Below, in pieces: positions 8,469 to 17,008 of a DNA stretch of 34,270 nt. Location: NCBI GenBank assembly GCA_037137455.1, contig JBAXKG010000027.1, positions 1-34,270 on the forward strand. The letters are read 5' to 3'. The first letter of the stretch is position 1; each line of letters opens with the position of its first letter. The notes beneath the pieces were generated by a model. The model saw only the letters and a list, made by a program, of their open reading frames with translations. It was not told where the DNA came from and searched no databases. The DNA comes from CAIVAT01 sp037137455 (lineage in GTDB: Bacteria > Bacteroidota > Bacteroidia > Bacteroidales > FEN-979). Position numbers and translations under genes: made by a program.

Positions 8469-9031
8469 GTCGTATCGCGCGGTTTATCATTATATGCAAA
8501 TTCCCTCAGTTCATTAATCAATTGATCAACCTTGGCAGGGGTCAGTTTCTCATAAAACTCAGTGTTTACCTGCATCACCGGCCCGGTACCACAAGATCCC
8601 AGGCATTCCACCTCCTTTAGTGTAAACAGCCCATCGGGTGTGGTTTCGCCCAACTTTATTTCCAGGATATCCTGAAGGTGGGTCAGTATCTGCTCGCCTC
8701 CCGAAATAGAACAGGGTCCTGTCCGGCAGACTTCTATCACATATTTGCCCATTTTATCAAGATAAAACATCGAATAAAATGTGGCTACTTCATAAACCTC
8801 AATCGGCTGAATACCTAATAGTGAAGAAACATAATCCATTATATCTACCGAAAGATAACCACCCAATTCCTCCTGAGCAATATGCAAAACAGGTAACAAC
8901 GCTGATTTTTGTTGTCCTTCCGGATAACGGTCGATCAGTTCATGCACCTTTTTAAGCACATCAGGTCTGAAAACGACCGGTTTGCCTTCTTTGGTGAATT
9001 GAGGGTGATTTATAATGTGGCCATGCTCCAT
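8447..9031 (-). CDS. nuoE: NADH-quinone oxidoreductase subunit E
   Basis: A 194-residue thioredoxin-fold subunit with the 2Fe-2S cluster N1a. The helical N-terminal domain contains RYPEGQQKSALLPVLHIAQEE; the cluster ligands are C102 and C107 (CRTGPC) and C143 and C147 (CLGSCG). It pairs with NuoF at the NADH-oxidising tip. The last residues DTTWVEKFC are encoded in a 22-base overlap with the start of nuoF. It starts 21 bases after nuoD. Confidence 0.95.
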   Translation of the reverse strand: MEHGHIINHPQFTKEGKPVVFRPDVLKKVHELIDRYPEGQQKSALLPVLHIAQEELGGYLSVDIMDYVSSLLGIQPIEVYEVATFYSMFYLDKMGKYVIEVCRTGPCSISGGEQILTHLQDILEIKLGETTPDGLFTLKEVECLGSCGTGPVMQVNTEFYEKLTPAKVDQLINELREFAYNDKPRDTTWVEKFC

Positions 9032-9052
9032 CTTGCAAATAATTTCAAAACT

Positions 9053-10231
9053 TCATGCATCTAATTCTCCTGCTATAACGTTCATACTGCTCATGGTCAG
9101 GATGGCATCCGAAAGCACACCTCCACGGATCATCTCCGGGTAGGCCTGGTAATAGATGAATCCCGGCCTGCGGAAATGCAGCCTGAATGGGGTTCTTCCT
9201 CCATCGCTTACCAGGTAAAAGCCTAACTCGCCATTGGCGCCTTCAACAGAATTATATACCTCTCCGGCAGGCACCTCGATCTCACCCATGACGATTTTGA
9301 AATGCCAGATGAGCGCTTCCATTTTTGAGTAAACCTCCTCTTTTGGTGGGAGATAAAAATCCGGAACATCAACATGAAAATTGCCTTCCGGCAAGTTATC
9401 CAGGGCATTACGCACAAGTTTAAGGCTTTGCCATATCTCTTCCTGCCTCACACAAAAGCGATCGTACGTATCCCCCTGAGTTCCAACGGGAATGACAAAT
9501 TCGAAATCACCGTAGCTTGAATAAGGGTTCATCACCCTCACATCATAATCGACACCGGCTGCCCGAAGGTTTGGGCCGGTAAATCCATAGTTCAATGCCC
9601 TTTCGCCGCTGATAGGCCCAACGCCAATGGTACGATCCATGAAGATACGGTTGCGCATCAGCAACTTTTCAAATTCGTGCAATACCTTTGGCAGGTGATC
9701 TAAAAACTCCCTGATCTTTTTTACTGCCTTAATTGAAAGATCCCGTTCAAACCCACCGATACGGCCCATGTTGGTAGTCAGCCGGGCTCCGGATACCTCT
9801 TCATATATCTCATATACTTTTTCACGCTCCTGGAAAACATATATAAAACCAGTGAGTGCGCCGCTGTCAACGCCAATTACGCTGTTACAGATAAGGTGGT
9901 CGGTGATGCGTGCCAGCTCCATCAGGATGATTCGCATATAATCGACCCTTCTGGTTGTTTCCACCCTAAGAAGCTTTTCAACAGTCATGTGCCAGCCGAT
10001 GTTGTTAATCGGAGATGAACAATAGTTCAGGCGGTCGGTGAGCGGCGTAATCTGATAATAGGGGCGGCGTTCGGCGATTTTTTCAAAGGCACGATGGATG
10101 TACCCGATGGTTTGTTCGGCATCCACAATCTGTTCGCCGTCAAGCGTGAGTACGTTCTGGAAAATCCCATGTGTGGCCGGATGGGTGGGGCCCAGATTAA
10201 GTGTGGTGTAATTATTTAAAGCGTCGTCCAT
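9053..10231 (-). CDS. nuoD: NADH-quinone oxidoreductase subunit D
   Basis: A 392-residue 49-kDa-type subunit that forms the quinone-reduction site with NuoB and NuoH. The N-terminal LGPTHPATHGIFQNVLTLDGE carries the conserved quinone-site histidine, and YIHRAFEKIAERRPYYQITPLTDRLNY is the family signature. Also seen are GGFERDLS, the GPNLRAAGVDYDVR block and the C-terminal GGVLSDAILTMSSMNVIAGELDA. It is not fused to NuoC, unlike in enterobacteria. nuoC ends 32 bases upstream and nuoE follows after 21 bases. Confidence 0.96.
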   Translation of the reverse strand: MDDALNNYTTLNLGPTHPATHGIFQNVLTLDGEQIVDAEQTIGYIHRAFEKIAERRPYYQITPLTDRLNYCSSPINNIGWHMTVEKLLRVETTRRVDYMRIILMELARITDHLICNSVIGVDSGALTGFIYVFQEREKVYEIYEEVSGARLTTNMGRIGGFERDLSIKAVKKIREFLDHLPKVLHEFEKLLMRNRIFMDRTIGVGPISGERALNYGFTGPNLRAAGVDYDVRVMNPYSSYGDFEFVIPVGTQGDTYDRFCVRQEEIWQSLKLVRNALDNLPEGNFHVDVPDFYLPPKEEVYSKMEALIWHFKIVMGEIEVPAGEVYNSVEGANGELGFYLVSDGGRTPFRLHFRRPGFIYYQAYPEMIRGGVLSDAILTMSSMNVIAGELDA

Positions 10232-10263
10232 TAAATATTAAAATGTGATGTAGCGAAAAAATT

Positions 10264-10758
10264 TTATCTTCCAAAATAGCGGTCATCTTTATCTTCCCGT
10301 GTCGGATCCTCAAGTGGATATTCCTTACGCATCGGAAAAAAATCCATATATTCTACGTTTAAAATACGTTTCAGATTGGGATGCCCTTCAAAGACAATTC
10401 CATAAAAATCGTAGGTTTCACGTTCCATCCAGTTGGCCGATGAAAACAAATCAGTTATTGTTTTAACATTCGGATGATTCACTGTTACAAAAGTTCTGAT
10501 GCGTATGCGTTTGTTTTCGGCAAGATTATGCATGTGATATACCACTCCTAAAGGCAAACCGCGGTCGGGGTAATGAATGCCGCACAGATCAGTCAAAAAA
10601 GCGAATTTCATGTTTTCATTATTCTTCAAAAAATGGATCACTTCATGTATAACCGGACTGGCAACAGTAAATGACAGAATATCCGAATCCACGTCCATTT
10701 TCAGGATATCCCCGCCAAAAGCGTTATATAACTTATCAATGATAAATGAATTCTCCAA
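10264..10758 (-). CDS. nuoC: NADH-quinone oxidoreductase subunit C (TTG start)
   Basis: A 164-residue 30-kDa-type subunit of the peripheral arm. The signature NWMERETYDFYGIVFEGHPNLKRIL, followed by MDFFPMRKEYPLE, is intact. The start appears to be TTG at 10758-10756, 9 bases after the nuoB stop; an in-frame TAG just upstream (the nuoB stop itself) rules out a longer form. The first in-frame ATG, at about residue 21 (MDVDSDILSF), would remove the first helix, so TTG is the better choice. The low-efficiency start and tight spacing suggest translational coupling to nuoB. Confidence 0.93.
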   Translation of the reverse strand: MENSFIIDKLYNAFGGDILKMDVDSDILSFTVASPVIHEVIHFLKNNENMKFAFLTDLCGIHYPDRGLPLGVVYHMHNLAENKRIRIRTFVTVNHPNVKTITDLFSSANWMERETYDFYGIVFEGHPNLKRILNVEYMDFFPMRKEYPLEDPTREDKDDRYFGR

Positions 10759-10767
10759 TATATTTCT

Positions 10768-11325
10768 CTATTTCAATATTCCATAACCCGAAAGCAGCTC
10801 TTTATACTCCGCGGAGTAACGATGCCGAAGCGATTCATTCCCCACCAATTCCTGAATCTTCATAAAACCATCAATTATTTGTTCAGGCCGGGGTGGACAA
10901 CCCGGCACGTAAACATCAACAGGCACAACGCGATCGATGCCCTGAAGCACACTGTAAGTGTCGAAAATTCCCCCGCTCGAAGCACAAGCGCCAACGGCCA
11001 GCACCCAGCGCGGTTCGGCCATTTGTATGTATACCTGCTGTATTACCGGGGCCATCTTTTTGGCAATCGTTCCCATCACCATCAAAAGGTCGGCCTGACG
11101 CGGACTGAAGCTCAGCCTTTCAGCGCCGAAACGCCCCAGGTCATAGTGTGCACCCATAGTTGCCATAAATTCAATACCACAACAGGATGTGGCAAAAGGC
11201 AATGGCCAGATAGAGTTCTTCCTCGCCAGTCCTACCACTTTATCGAAGGAAGTGGCGAAAAAACCCGGAGCGCTGTATCCGTCGGGCGGATCTGCTTTAG
11301 TATAAATTTGCGGTTTCTTTTGCAT
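10768..11325 (-). CDS. nuoB: NADH-quinone oxidoreductase subunit B
   Basis: A 185-residue PSST-type subunit that carries cluster N2, the last electron carrier before quinone. The four ligands are Cys 48 and 49 (ATSCCGIEFM), Cys 114 (VGACASSGGIF) and Cys 143 (VPGCPPRPEQ). The segment GAERLSFSPRQADLLMVMGT is also diagnostic. Length is normal. nuoA lies 51 bases upstream in a gap holding degenerate TTGAAT words, and nuoC follows after 9 bases. Confidence 0.96.
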   Translation of the reverse strand: MQKKPQIYTKADPPDGYSAPGFFATSFDKVVGLARKNSIWPLPFATSCCGIEFMATMGAHYDLGRFGAERLSFSPRQADLLMVMGTIAKKMAPVIQQVYIQMAEPRWVLAVGACASSGGIFDTYSVLQGIDRVVPVDVYVPGCPPRPEQIIDGFMKIQELVGNESLRHRYSAEYKELLSGYGILK

Positions 11326-11376
11326 TTCAAATGCTCAAGTCAATTTTGAATGTTGAGTTGAATATCCCAAACTTTT

Positions 11377-11760
11377 TTAATCTTCCCAGTTCAAAGCACC
11401 TTTCTTAATAATGTACCAAAATCCAAAAAGCAGAAAGCCAAGAAAAAGCAGCATTTCCCAAAATCCATCCCAGCCGAACTCCTTGAAATTGATCGCCCAG
11501 GGATAGAAGAAGATGATCTCCACATCGAAGAGGACAAAAAGGATCGCGATCAGAAAGTATTTTACCGAAAATGGAAATCGCGCATTTCCTTTGACCTCGA
11601 TGCCACATTCAAAATTCTGATCCTTTCGCACTGTGTGAAATTTCTTACGTTTACCACCGATGTAATGCGTTGCAAGCATTGTGACTGCTACAAAACCGAA
11701 GGCTACAAATGATTGCACCAACACCGGGATATAGTCAGACGGAATGAAACTTCTTTCCAT
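11377..11760 (-). CDS. nuoA: NADH-quinone oxidoreductase subunit A
   Basis: A 127-residue, three-helix membrane subunit and the first gene of the operon. The conserved loop KNFECGIE-type motif is present as QNFECGIEVKGNARFPFSVKYF; the cysteine lies in the loop that moves with quinone binding in complex I. The helix FLIAILFVLFDVEIIFFYPWA carries the family acidic residues. A Bacteroidota-type promoter match lies 20-27 bases upstream. Confidence 0.95.
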   Translation of the reverse strand: MERSFIPSDYIPVLVQSFVAFGFVAVTMLATHYIGGKRKKFHTVRKDQNFECGIEVKGNARFPFSVKYFLIAILFVLFDVEIIFFYPWAINFKEFGWDGFWEMLLFLGFLLFGFWYIIKKGALNWED

Positions 11761-11779
11761 TATTTAGAATTATTCTTTA

Positions 11780-11787
11780 CAAAGTTA
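11780..11787 (-). promoter_or_regulatory. Candidate -7 element of the nuo operon
   Basis: The minus strand reads TAACTTTG, an exact match to the Bacteroidota -7 consensus TAnnTTTG, 20 bases before the nuoA start codon. No clear TTG is seen at the expected -33 distance, only TTTTAG. The gap is shared with the divergent cstA-like gene. Confidence 0.55.
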
Positions 11788-11841
11788 AATAATATTTTTA
11801 AACATCGCTAAAATCTTCACACATAAAAAATGGAGAATTCC

Positions 11842-11849
11842 TAACTTCG
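11842..11849 (+). promoter_or_regulatory. Weak -7 element for the CstA-family gene
   Basis: TAACTTCG differs from TAnnTTTG at one base and ends only 4 bases before the ATG at 11854. If used, the message would be leaderless or start at a later in-frame ATG (11863). No -33 element is evident, so this is tentative. Confidence 0.35.
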
Positions 11850-11853
11850 CCGC

Positions 11854-13689
11854 ATGAATGCTATGCCCCTGGTCATTGTTGCTATTGCGATTTTTGCACT
11901 TGCTTATCGGTTTTATTTTAGCTTTATCTCGGCGAAAGTGCTTGCCCTCGACTCAAGCCGGCCAACGCCATCCACGCTTTTATACGACAACCGCGATTAT
12001 GTGCCAATGAAAAAATGGGTGGTTTTTGGCCACCATTTTGCCGCTATCGCTGGCGCCGGTCCGCTGGTAGGACCTGTTTTAGCTTGCCAGTTCGGATACT
12101 TCCCCGGTTTTGTCTGGATGATTGTCGGTGCCGTCATGGCCGGATCGGTTCACGATATGGTGATCCTGACAGCCTCGGTTCGTCACAATGGAAAATCATT
12201 GGCCGCCATTGCACGGGCCGAAATCGGCAAGGCCTCAAGCGGAATAACTGCTTCCGTGGCTACCTTCGTTATTATTATTATTGCTATTGCCGGTCTGGGG
12301 CTGGTGGTAGTTAACGCACTTGCCGAATCAAGCTGGGGAACCTTTACAATCGCGGCTACTATTCCAATTGCAATCCTGATGGGACTCTGGATGTTCAAAT
12401 TCAGAAAACATAAAACCGCGGAAGCAACCCTGATAGGGGTCATTTTACTTACCCTTGCAGTGATTTTTGGAAAATATATTCCATCTTCCCCCATAGCCTC
12501 CTGGTTTGATTTTACACCGAAAACGCTCACCCTGTTACTTGCCGGATATGGCTTCTTTGCTTCGGTACTGCCGGTATGGCTGCTGCTTTCACCTCGCGAT
12601 TACCTCAGCTCTATAATGAAACTGGGGGTTATTGCAATGCTGGCTATAGGCATTATAATTGTTGCGCCCGACATGAAAATGCCGGCATTTACCTCATTCA
12701 TCCGTGGTGGCGGGCCCATCATCCATGGAACCCTTTTCCCTTACCTGTTTATCACTATTGCCTGTGGCGCTATCTCAGGGTTTCATGCCCTCATAAGTTC
12801 AGGAACAACGCCCAAAATGATTATGACCGAGGGGCATATCAGGCCAGTTGCGGTGGGGGCAATGCTTTCTGAAGGACTGGTGAGCATCATGGCGCTCATA
12901 GCTGCATCAAGCCTTTTTCCTATGGATTATTTCCTTATCAATGTCCCTGCCGATAAACTGGCCCAATTCCTGCCAGAGTTAAAAGCAATGGGCTTTACTA
13001 CTTCCGACCTGCCCAACCTTGAATCACAGGTTGGCGAATCGATCAGAGGCCGCACGGGCGGGGCGGTTTCCCTTGCTGTAGGCATGGCACAAATTTTCTC
13101 ATCCATACCCGGTCTGAAATCGCTAATGTCTTACTGGTACCATTTTGCCATCATGTTCGAGGCTCTGTTCATCCTTACCACTATCGATGCCGGAACCCGC
13201 GTGGCCCGTTTCATACTCCAGGATCTGATGGGAAAATTTTATAAGCCCTTTGCAAAAACCGACTGGCTTCCCGGAAACCTTATTGCAAGCGCCATCGTGG
13301 TTTTTTTCTGGGGTTATTTCATCTACACGGGAAGTGTTTCGACTATCTGGCCTATGTTTGGTTCGGCTAACCAGTTGCTTGCAACCATTGCCCTCACCAT
13401 AGGCACATCATACCTCATCAACCAGGGTAAAATCCGTTATGCCTGGGTAACTCTTGCACCACTGACTTTTGTTGGAATCACCACCTTTGTGGCTGGCATC
13501 CTGAACATCACCGGAATTTATATACCACAGATGAGTTCCGACAAAATGTATCTTCAGGGATCCATAAACCTCGCCTTGACATTGGTCATAATGCTTTCGG
13601 TCATTATCATCCTTAAAGATGCCATCCCGGGATGGGTGAGGGCATGGAAAAATCACAGGAGACTCTGTCCTAACAATTCCTCCAGATAA
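11854..13689 (+). CDS. cstA: CstA-family carbon starvation / small-substrate transporter
   Basis: A 611-residue protein with many predicted helices. The N-terminal block DNRDYVPMKKWVVFGHHFAAIAGAGPLVGP, followed by GAVMAGSVHDMVIL, is the hallmark of the CstA family. CISG-type text (CGAISGFHALISSGTTPKMI) and FEALFILTTIDAGTRVARF are further family blocks. Characterised relatives (E. coli CstA and BtsT/YjiY) move peptides or pyruvate with protons; which substrate applies here cannot be told. It is shorter than the roughly 700-residue E. coli proteins. It diverges from nuoA, and its 3' end overlaps the convergent methyltransferase gene by 37 bases. Alternative in-frame starts exist at 11863 (MPLV). 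Confidence 0.9.
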   Translation: MNAMPLVIVAIAIFALAYRFYFSFISAKVLALDSSRPTPSTLLYDNRDYVPMKKWVVFGHHFAAIAGAGPLVGPVLACQFGYFPGFVWMIVGAVMAGSVHDMVILTASVRHNGKSLAAIARAEIGKASSGITASVATFVIIIIAIAGLGLVVVNALAESSWGTFTIAATIPIAILMGLWMFKFRKHKTAEATLIGVILLTLAVIFGKYIPSSPIASWFDFTPKTLTLLLAGYGFFASVLPVWLLLSPRDYLSSIMKLGVIAMLAIGIIIVAPDMKMPAFTSFIRGGGPIIHGTLFPYLFITIACGAISGFHALISSGTTPKMIMTEGHIRPVAVGAMLSEGLVSIMALIAASSLFPMDYFLINVPADKLAQFLPELKAMGFTTSDLPNLESQVGESIRGRTGGAVSLAVGMAQIFSSIPGLKSLMSYWYHFAIMFEALFILTTIDAGTRVARFILQDLMGKFYKPFAKTDWLPGNLIASAIVVFFWGYFIYTGSVSTIWPMFGSANQLLATIALTIGTSYLINQGKIRYAWVTLAPLTFVGITTFVAGILNITGIYIPQMSSDKMYLQGSINLALTLVIMLSVIIILKDAIPGWVRAWKNHRRLCPNNSSR

Positions 13690-14834
13690 TGCCGGTTTAT
13701 CCCAAACAATTCTTTTATTGCCCGGATATTTTTCTGATTCTTTATCTTTCCGGGAAGATTTCCCGAAATTTTCCGGCCTACGATCATAACATTTTTCGGC
13801 GTATGATCTGTCGATATGAATTCGAAAACTTTGGTTTTGTAACCATGGTATTCAAGCAACAGTGCGCGGATGCCATCGGTTATGATCTCGGCCTGCCGCT
13901 CCTCAAGGATGCCATGTTTTGTAATAGATTTTAATTGATTGGTCACATGGAATTCTTTTCTGATCTGTTTGTGACAACAGGGCGCGCAAACTATCAGCGA
14001 TGCACCTGCAGAGATTCCCCTGAAAATAGCGTCATCCGTTGACGTATCGCAGGCATGTAATGCAATTAAAATATCGATTCTTTCAAGCGCTGCATCCTGG
14101 ATTGTTCCGTTGATAAATGTCAAATTTGCAAATCCGGTCTTTTTGGCAACATCATTCGACAATTTCACGAGGTCATCCCTCGATTCCACTCCCGTCATCA
14201 CGGGCGTTTTCCCCAGAATGTTGGTCAGATAATCGTAGAGGGCAAATGTCAAGTACCCTTTCCCGGAGCCCATGTCGGCAACATGGAATCCATCAGACAA
14301 TGTGAGTTCCCTTATAAATGGCGAAATCAGTTCAACGTACCGGTTTATCTGTAAATACTTGTCATTCATGTCAATGCGCACATCAAAGTTTGCATTCAAT
14401 ATTCCCAGTTCCCTCAGATAAATATTATTCTCAGTGGTAATTAGGCGCTCCTTTTTATGGTCATGGCTAAAATCAGCAACCGGCTTCATAATCGTCTGGT
14501 TTGATCTGATCTTCACCTTACCATGGTCAGTGATGAACAACCGGAGTGTTTCATTGGCCGAGAAAAGATCAGCATTGAAAAAATCAGCCTCCAATGATTT
14601 TTCTATCATCGCCATTGCCTCCTCAAAATCAAAATTCTTAGTGATATCCTTGGTTTTATACCTGTATACGAAATTAAGTCTGATCCCCTTTTTAATCTCT
14701 ATGATGGAAATGATGATGTTTTTCAGATCAGAGGAATGATCGCGCTGGTGGCTGATGACCAGTTTAATAAGCTCCTTGTTATGGATAAACGATTTAAGTT
14801 TATCGAAGAATTTGGTCATTTGTATGTTTTCCAT
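13653..14834 (-). CDS. SAM-dependent methyltransferase (Methyltransf_32 / METTL25-like)
   Basis: A 393-residue, probably cytoplasmic protein. Residues about 180-290 form a class I methyltransferase core: motif I ADMGSGKGYLTFALYDYL (186-203), an acidic motif II region TGVESRDDLVKL, and a late strand with ALHACD (258-263) and CAPCCHKQ (283-290). The HAC...PCC signature and the preceding HDHKKERLI-YLRELGI segment recall the Pfam Methyltransf_32 group, which includes METTL25 and GSTCD-like proteins; the substrate (RNA or protein) is unknown. The N-terminal 140 residues are a family-specific region. It lies 30 bases downstream of the corA gene and probably shares its transcript; its end overlaps the convergent cstA end. 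Confidence 0.8.
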   Translation of the reverse strand: MENIQMTKFFDKLKSFIHNKELIKLVISHQRDHSSDLKNIIISIIEIKKGIRLNFVYRYKTKDITKNFDFEEAMAMIEKSLEADFFNADLFSANETLRLFITDHGKVKIRSNQTIMKPVADFSHDHKKERLITTENNIYLRELGILNANFDVRIDMNDKYLQINRYVELISPFIRELTLSDGFHVADMGSGKGYLTFALYDYLTNILGKTPVMTGVESRDDLVKLSNDVAKKTGFANLTFINGTIQDAALERIDILIALHACDTSTDDAIFRGISAGASLIVCAPCCHKQIRKEFHVTNQLKSITKHGILEERQAEIITDGIRALLLEYHGYKTKVFEFISTDHTPKNVMIVGRKISGNLPGKIKNQKNIRAIKELFGINRHYLEELLGQSLL

Positions 14835-14864
14835 AGGGTCGTTTTCAAAAAGCCATATCCAATT

Positions 14865-15773
14865 TCACAATATTTTTCTTCTTTTAAACCACAAGAAGAT
14901 GACGAGGCTGATCATCGACATCACCAGTAATATCAATGGATAGCCTACTTTCCACCGAAGTTCGGGCATAAACTCAAAATTCATTCCATATATCCCGGCA
15001 AGGAAGGTGAGTGGCATAAAAAATACCGAAAAGATGGTCAGAAGTTTCATAACATCATTGGTTTTCAGCGACACGATCGAAAGGTATATAGTTGACAGGT
15101 TGGTCGAATCCTCATGCGTTTCATCGAGGCTCAGCGAGAGTTTCTGAATAAGATCCTTTACGTCCTGCAGGGCGCTGGCATCCTTTTCGTTAGTTGTATG
15201 CTGCATGATGACATCTTTCGAAAGACTTATAATCCGCCGGTTTAGCCGGCAGGTGTTCTTCAAATAGTATAGTTGTTCAAGTGTAATCCTGGTTTGCCTG
15301 CCAACAAAAACCTGCTTTTCCATCATATCGATTTCATCGGAAAGGCTGAGTGCGTTTGCCTCATAGGACTTGACCGTATAATAGCAAATTTTGGTCACGA
15401 TTTCAGAAGGATCACTGATGATCCCCGTATCCAGGTACTTTGCCCTGATTTCTCCGACAATGGCCGCATGAAACCTGTGTATTGTAAGGATGACCTTGTC
15501 ATTATAAAAAATGGCGATCTTGTGACTCATCTCCTGAATGGAGGATGGAAATTTTTTAGCCTTGTCATCATGAACTCTCAGAATGATAAAGGTAAAATCC
15601 TTCATCGTTTCCTTTTTGGGAAGATGGGCGGGCTCCAGGCAATCGGCCAGCGAATAATATTCAAGATTGTATTGTTTCGAATACTCTTTGAGTTCTGCCT
15701 GAGTAGGATCAGTAATGTCGATCCATGTGACATGATCGCTGCTCCAGGTAGTTATGTTGACGGGTTTGTTCAT
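14865..15773 (-). CDS. corA: CorA-family magnesium/divalent cation channel
   Basis: A 302-residue protein with a long cytoplasmic N-terminal domain and two C-terminal helices, the CorA plan. The selectivity motif GMN is present in AGIYGMNFEFMPELRWKVGYP, near-identical to the E. coli CorA loop; the first helix (FSVFFMPLTFLAGI) precedes it and LILLVMSMISLVIFLWF follows. The protein ends in the basic tail KRRKIL. Family members form pentamers that admit Mg2+ when internal Mg2+ is low; Co2+ or Ni2+ are also carried. Length is normal. The methyltransferase gene follows after 30 bases. Confidence 0.93.
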   Translation of the reverse strand: MNKPVNITTWSSDHVTWIDITDPTQAELKEYSKQYNLEYYSLADCLEPAHLPKKETMKDFTFIILRVHDDKAKKFPSSIQEMSHKIAIFYNDKVILTIHRFHAAIVGEIRAKYLDTGIISDPSEIVTKICYYTVKSYEANALSLSDEIDMMEKQVFVGRQTRITLEQLYYLKNTCRLNRRIISLSKDVIMQHTTNEKDASALQDVKDLIQKLSLSLDETHEDSTNLSTIYLSIVSLKTNDVMKLLTIFSVFFMPLTFLAGIYGMNFEFMPELRWKVGYPLILLVMSMISLVIFLWFKRRKIL

Positions 15774-15901
15774 TTTTAATGGTTTAGATAATTTGAATTC
15801 AGGACATCTTATGATTCTTCGTATTTTGTAAGCCAGGATTGAATATATGCGGCAATTAATTTATGGATAAGCCGGTTGAATCAACGGTCCTTTACGATTA
15901 A

Positions 15902-16999
15902 TTAAGACTTGCAGATCTTTCCCCTGGCATCTGCCATTTTGATACATTCAGCAACAAGTTCAGGGCTTATTTCAGAGGGCTCATGCCAGATAGTTTCTTG
16001 TGGTGAACAGGCAGCAACAGATACCCTTTCAAGATCTTCATCGGAGGGATTAATTACTCCAATCTGTGCCAGAGTGACTGGCAAACCTACCGATTCACAA
16101 AATGCATACACTTCGTTTATTAGCGAATCCGGTCTTTTTGCCAGAAACAGTCCGGCGAGCACACCGAAAGCAACCTTTTCGCCATGATAAAAAGAATGGG
16201 TTTGCGACAGCTGAGTCAACCCGTTATGTATGGAGTGTGCACTGGCCAGGCCGGCACTTTCAAATCCAAGTCCGCTCATCAGTGTATTTGCCTCAATAAC
16301 CTTTTCCAGTTCCGGGGTGACCAATTTTGAACGGCAACTTTCAACAGCCGGAACTCCAAATTCAAGTATTGTATCATAGCACAATCTTGCCAGTTTAAGC
16401 GCTGAAAGGGTACAGCGGCCTTCAGCTTCATTAGGCGATCCCGAATTGTAACAGGCATCTGCTTCAAACCAGGTCGACAACGCATCGCCCATCCCGGCAA
16501 TAAGAAGCCGTACAGGCGCTTTTGCAATAATCTCTGAATCAAGCAATACCAGATTCGGATTTTGCTTCAGGTGAATAACATGATCAAAAGAACCCGTTTC
16601 GGTATATACCACGCTGATCGCGCTGCAGGGTGCATCATTAGAGGCAATGGTTGGCACGATTATCGTTTTCGCATTCAGTTCATTCGCCACTGCTTTAACC
16701 GTATCGATCACCTTACCCCCGCCAAGAGCTACCACAACATCACATCTGCCGGTTTTGGCGACTTCTGTAATCCGGTTGATCTCTTTACCGGTACACTCGC
16801 CACCGAATGCCTCAACCAGGAATTCCAGCCCAGCCATATTTTTCAAATGAGGAATGATTTCCCTGCTGGCTGTCCCACCTGCTATTATCATAGCCCTTGT
16901 TCCAAGTTTGCCTATCCATTCCGGTAATACTTTTATTGCTCCCCGACCCTGAATATAGCGGGCTGGAAAAATGGCTGACTGGAATAAAAAAGGTTTCAT
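15902..16999 (-). CDS. gldA: Glycerol dehydrogenase-like iron/zinc-dependent alcohol dehydrogenase
   Basis: A 365-residue cytoplasmic enzyme of the iron-containing ADH / GldA group, predicted to oxidise glycerol to dihydroxyacetone with NAD+ or the reverse. The dinucleotide motif ALGGGKVIDTVKAVA lies at 91-105, the TIASNDAPCSAISVVYT block at 117-133, and the metal ligands appear as D172 (GMGDALSTWFEAD), H255 (ASAHSIHNGL) and H272 (FYHGEKVAFG). Length matches GldA. It begins 9 bases after the metallophosphoesterase gene, so they are probably cotranscribed. Substrates other than glycerol (hydroxyacetone, glyceraldehyde) are possible. The 128 bases between this gene and corA hold nothing I recognise. 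Confidence 0.88.
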   Translation of the reverse strand: MKPFLFQSAIFPARYIQGRGAIKVLPEWIGKLGTRAMIIAGGTASREIIPHLKNMAGLEFLVEAFGGECTGKEINRITEVAKTGRCDVVVALGGGKVIDTVKAVANELNAKTIIVPTIASNDAPCSAISVVYTETGSFDHVIHLKQNPNLVLLDSEIIAKAPVRLLIAGMGDALSTWFEADACYNSGSPNEAEGRCTLSALKLARLCYDTILEFGVPAVESCRSKLVTPELEKVIEANTLMSGLGFESAGLASAHSIHNGLTQLSQTHSFYHGEKVAFGVLAGLFLAKRPDSLINEVYAFCESVGLPVTLAQIGVINPSDEDLERVSVAACSPQETIWHEPSEISPELVAECIKMADARGKICKS

Positions 17000-17008
17000 A
17001 GTATGTTT

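Noticed and set aside
7092..9031. NuoE/NuoF as part of a bifurcating [FeFe]-hydrogenase (HydABC type)
   Set aside because: No H-cluster subunit is present, NuoF lacks the extra ferredoxin domains, and all neighbours are complex I subunits.
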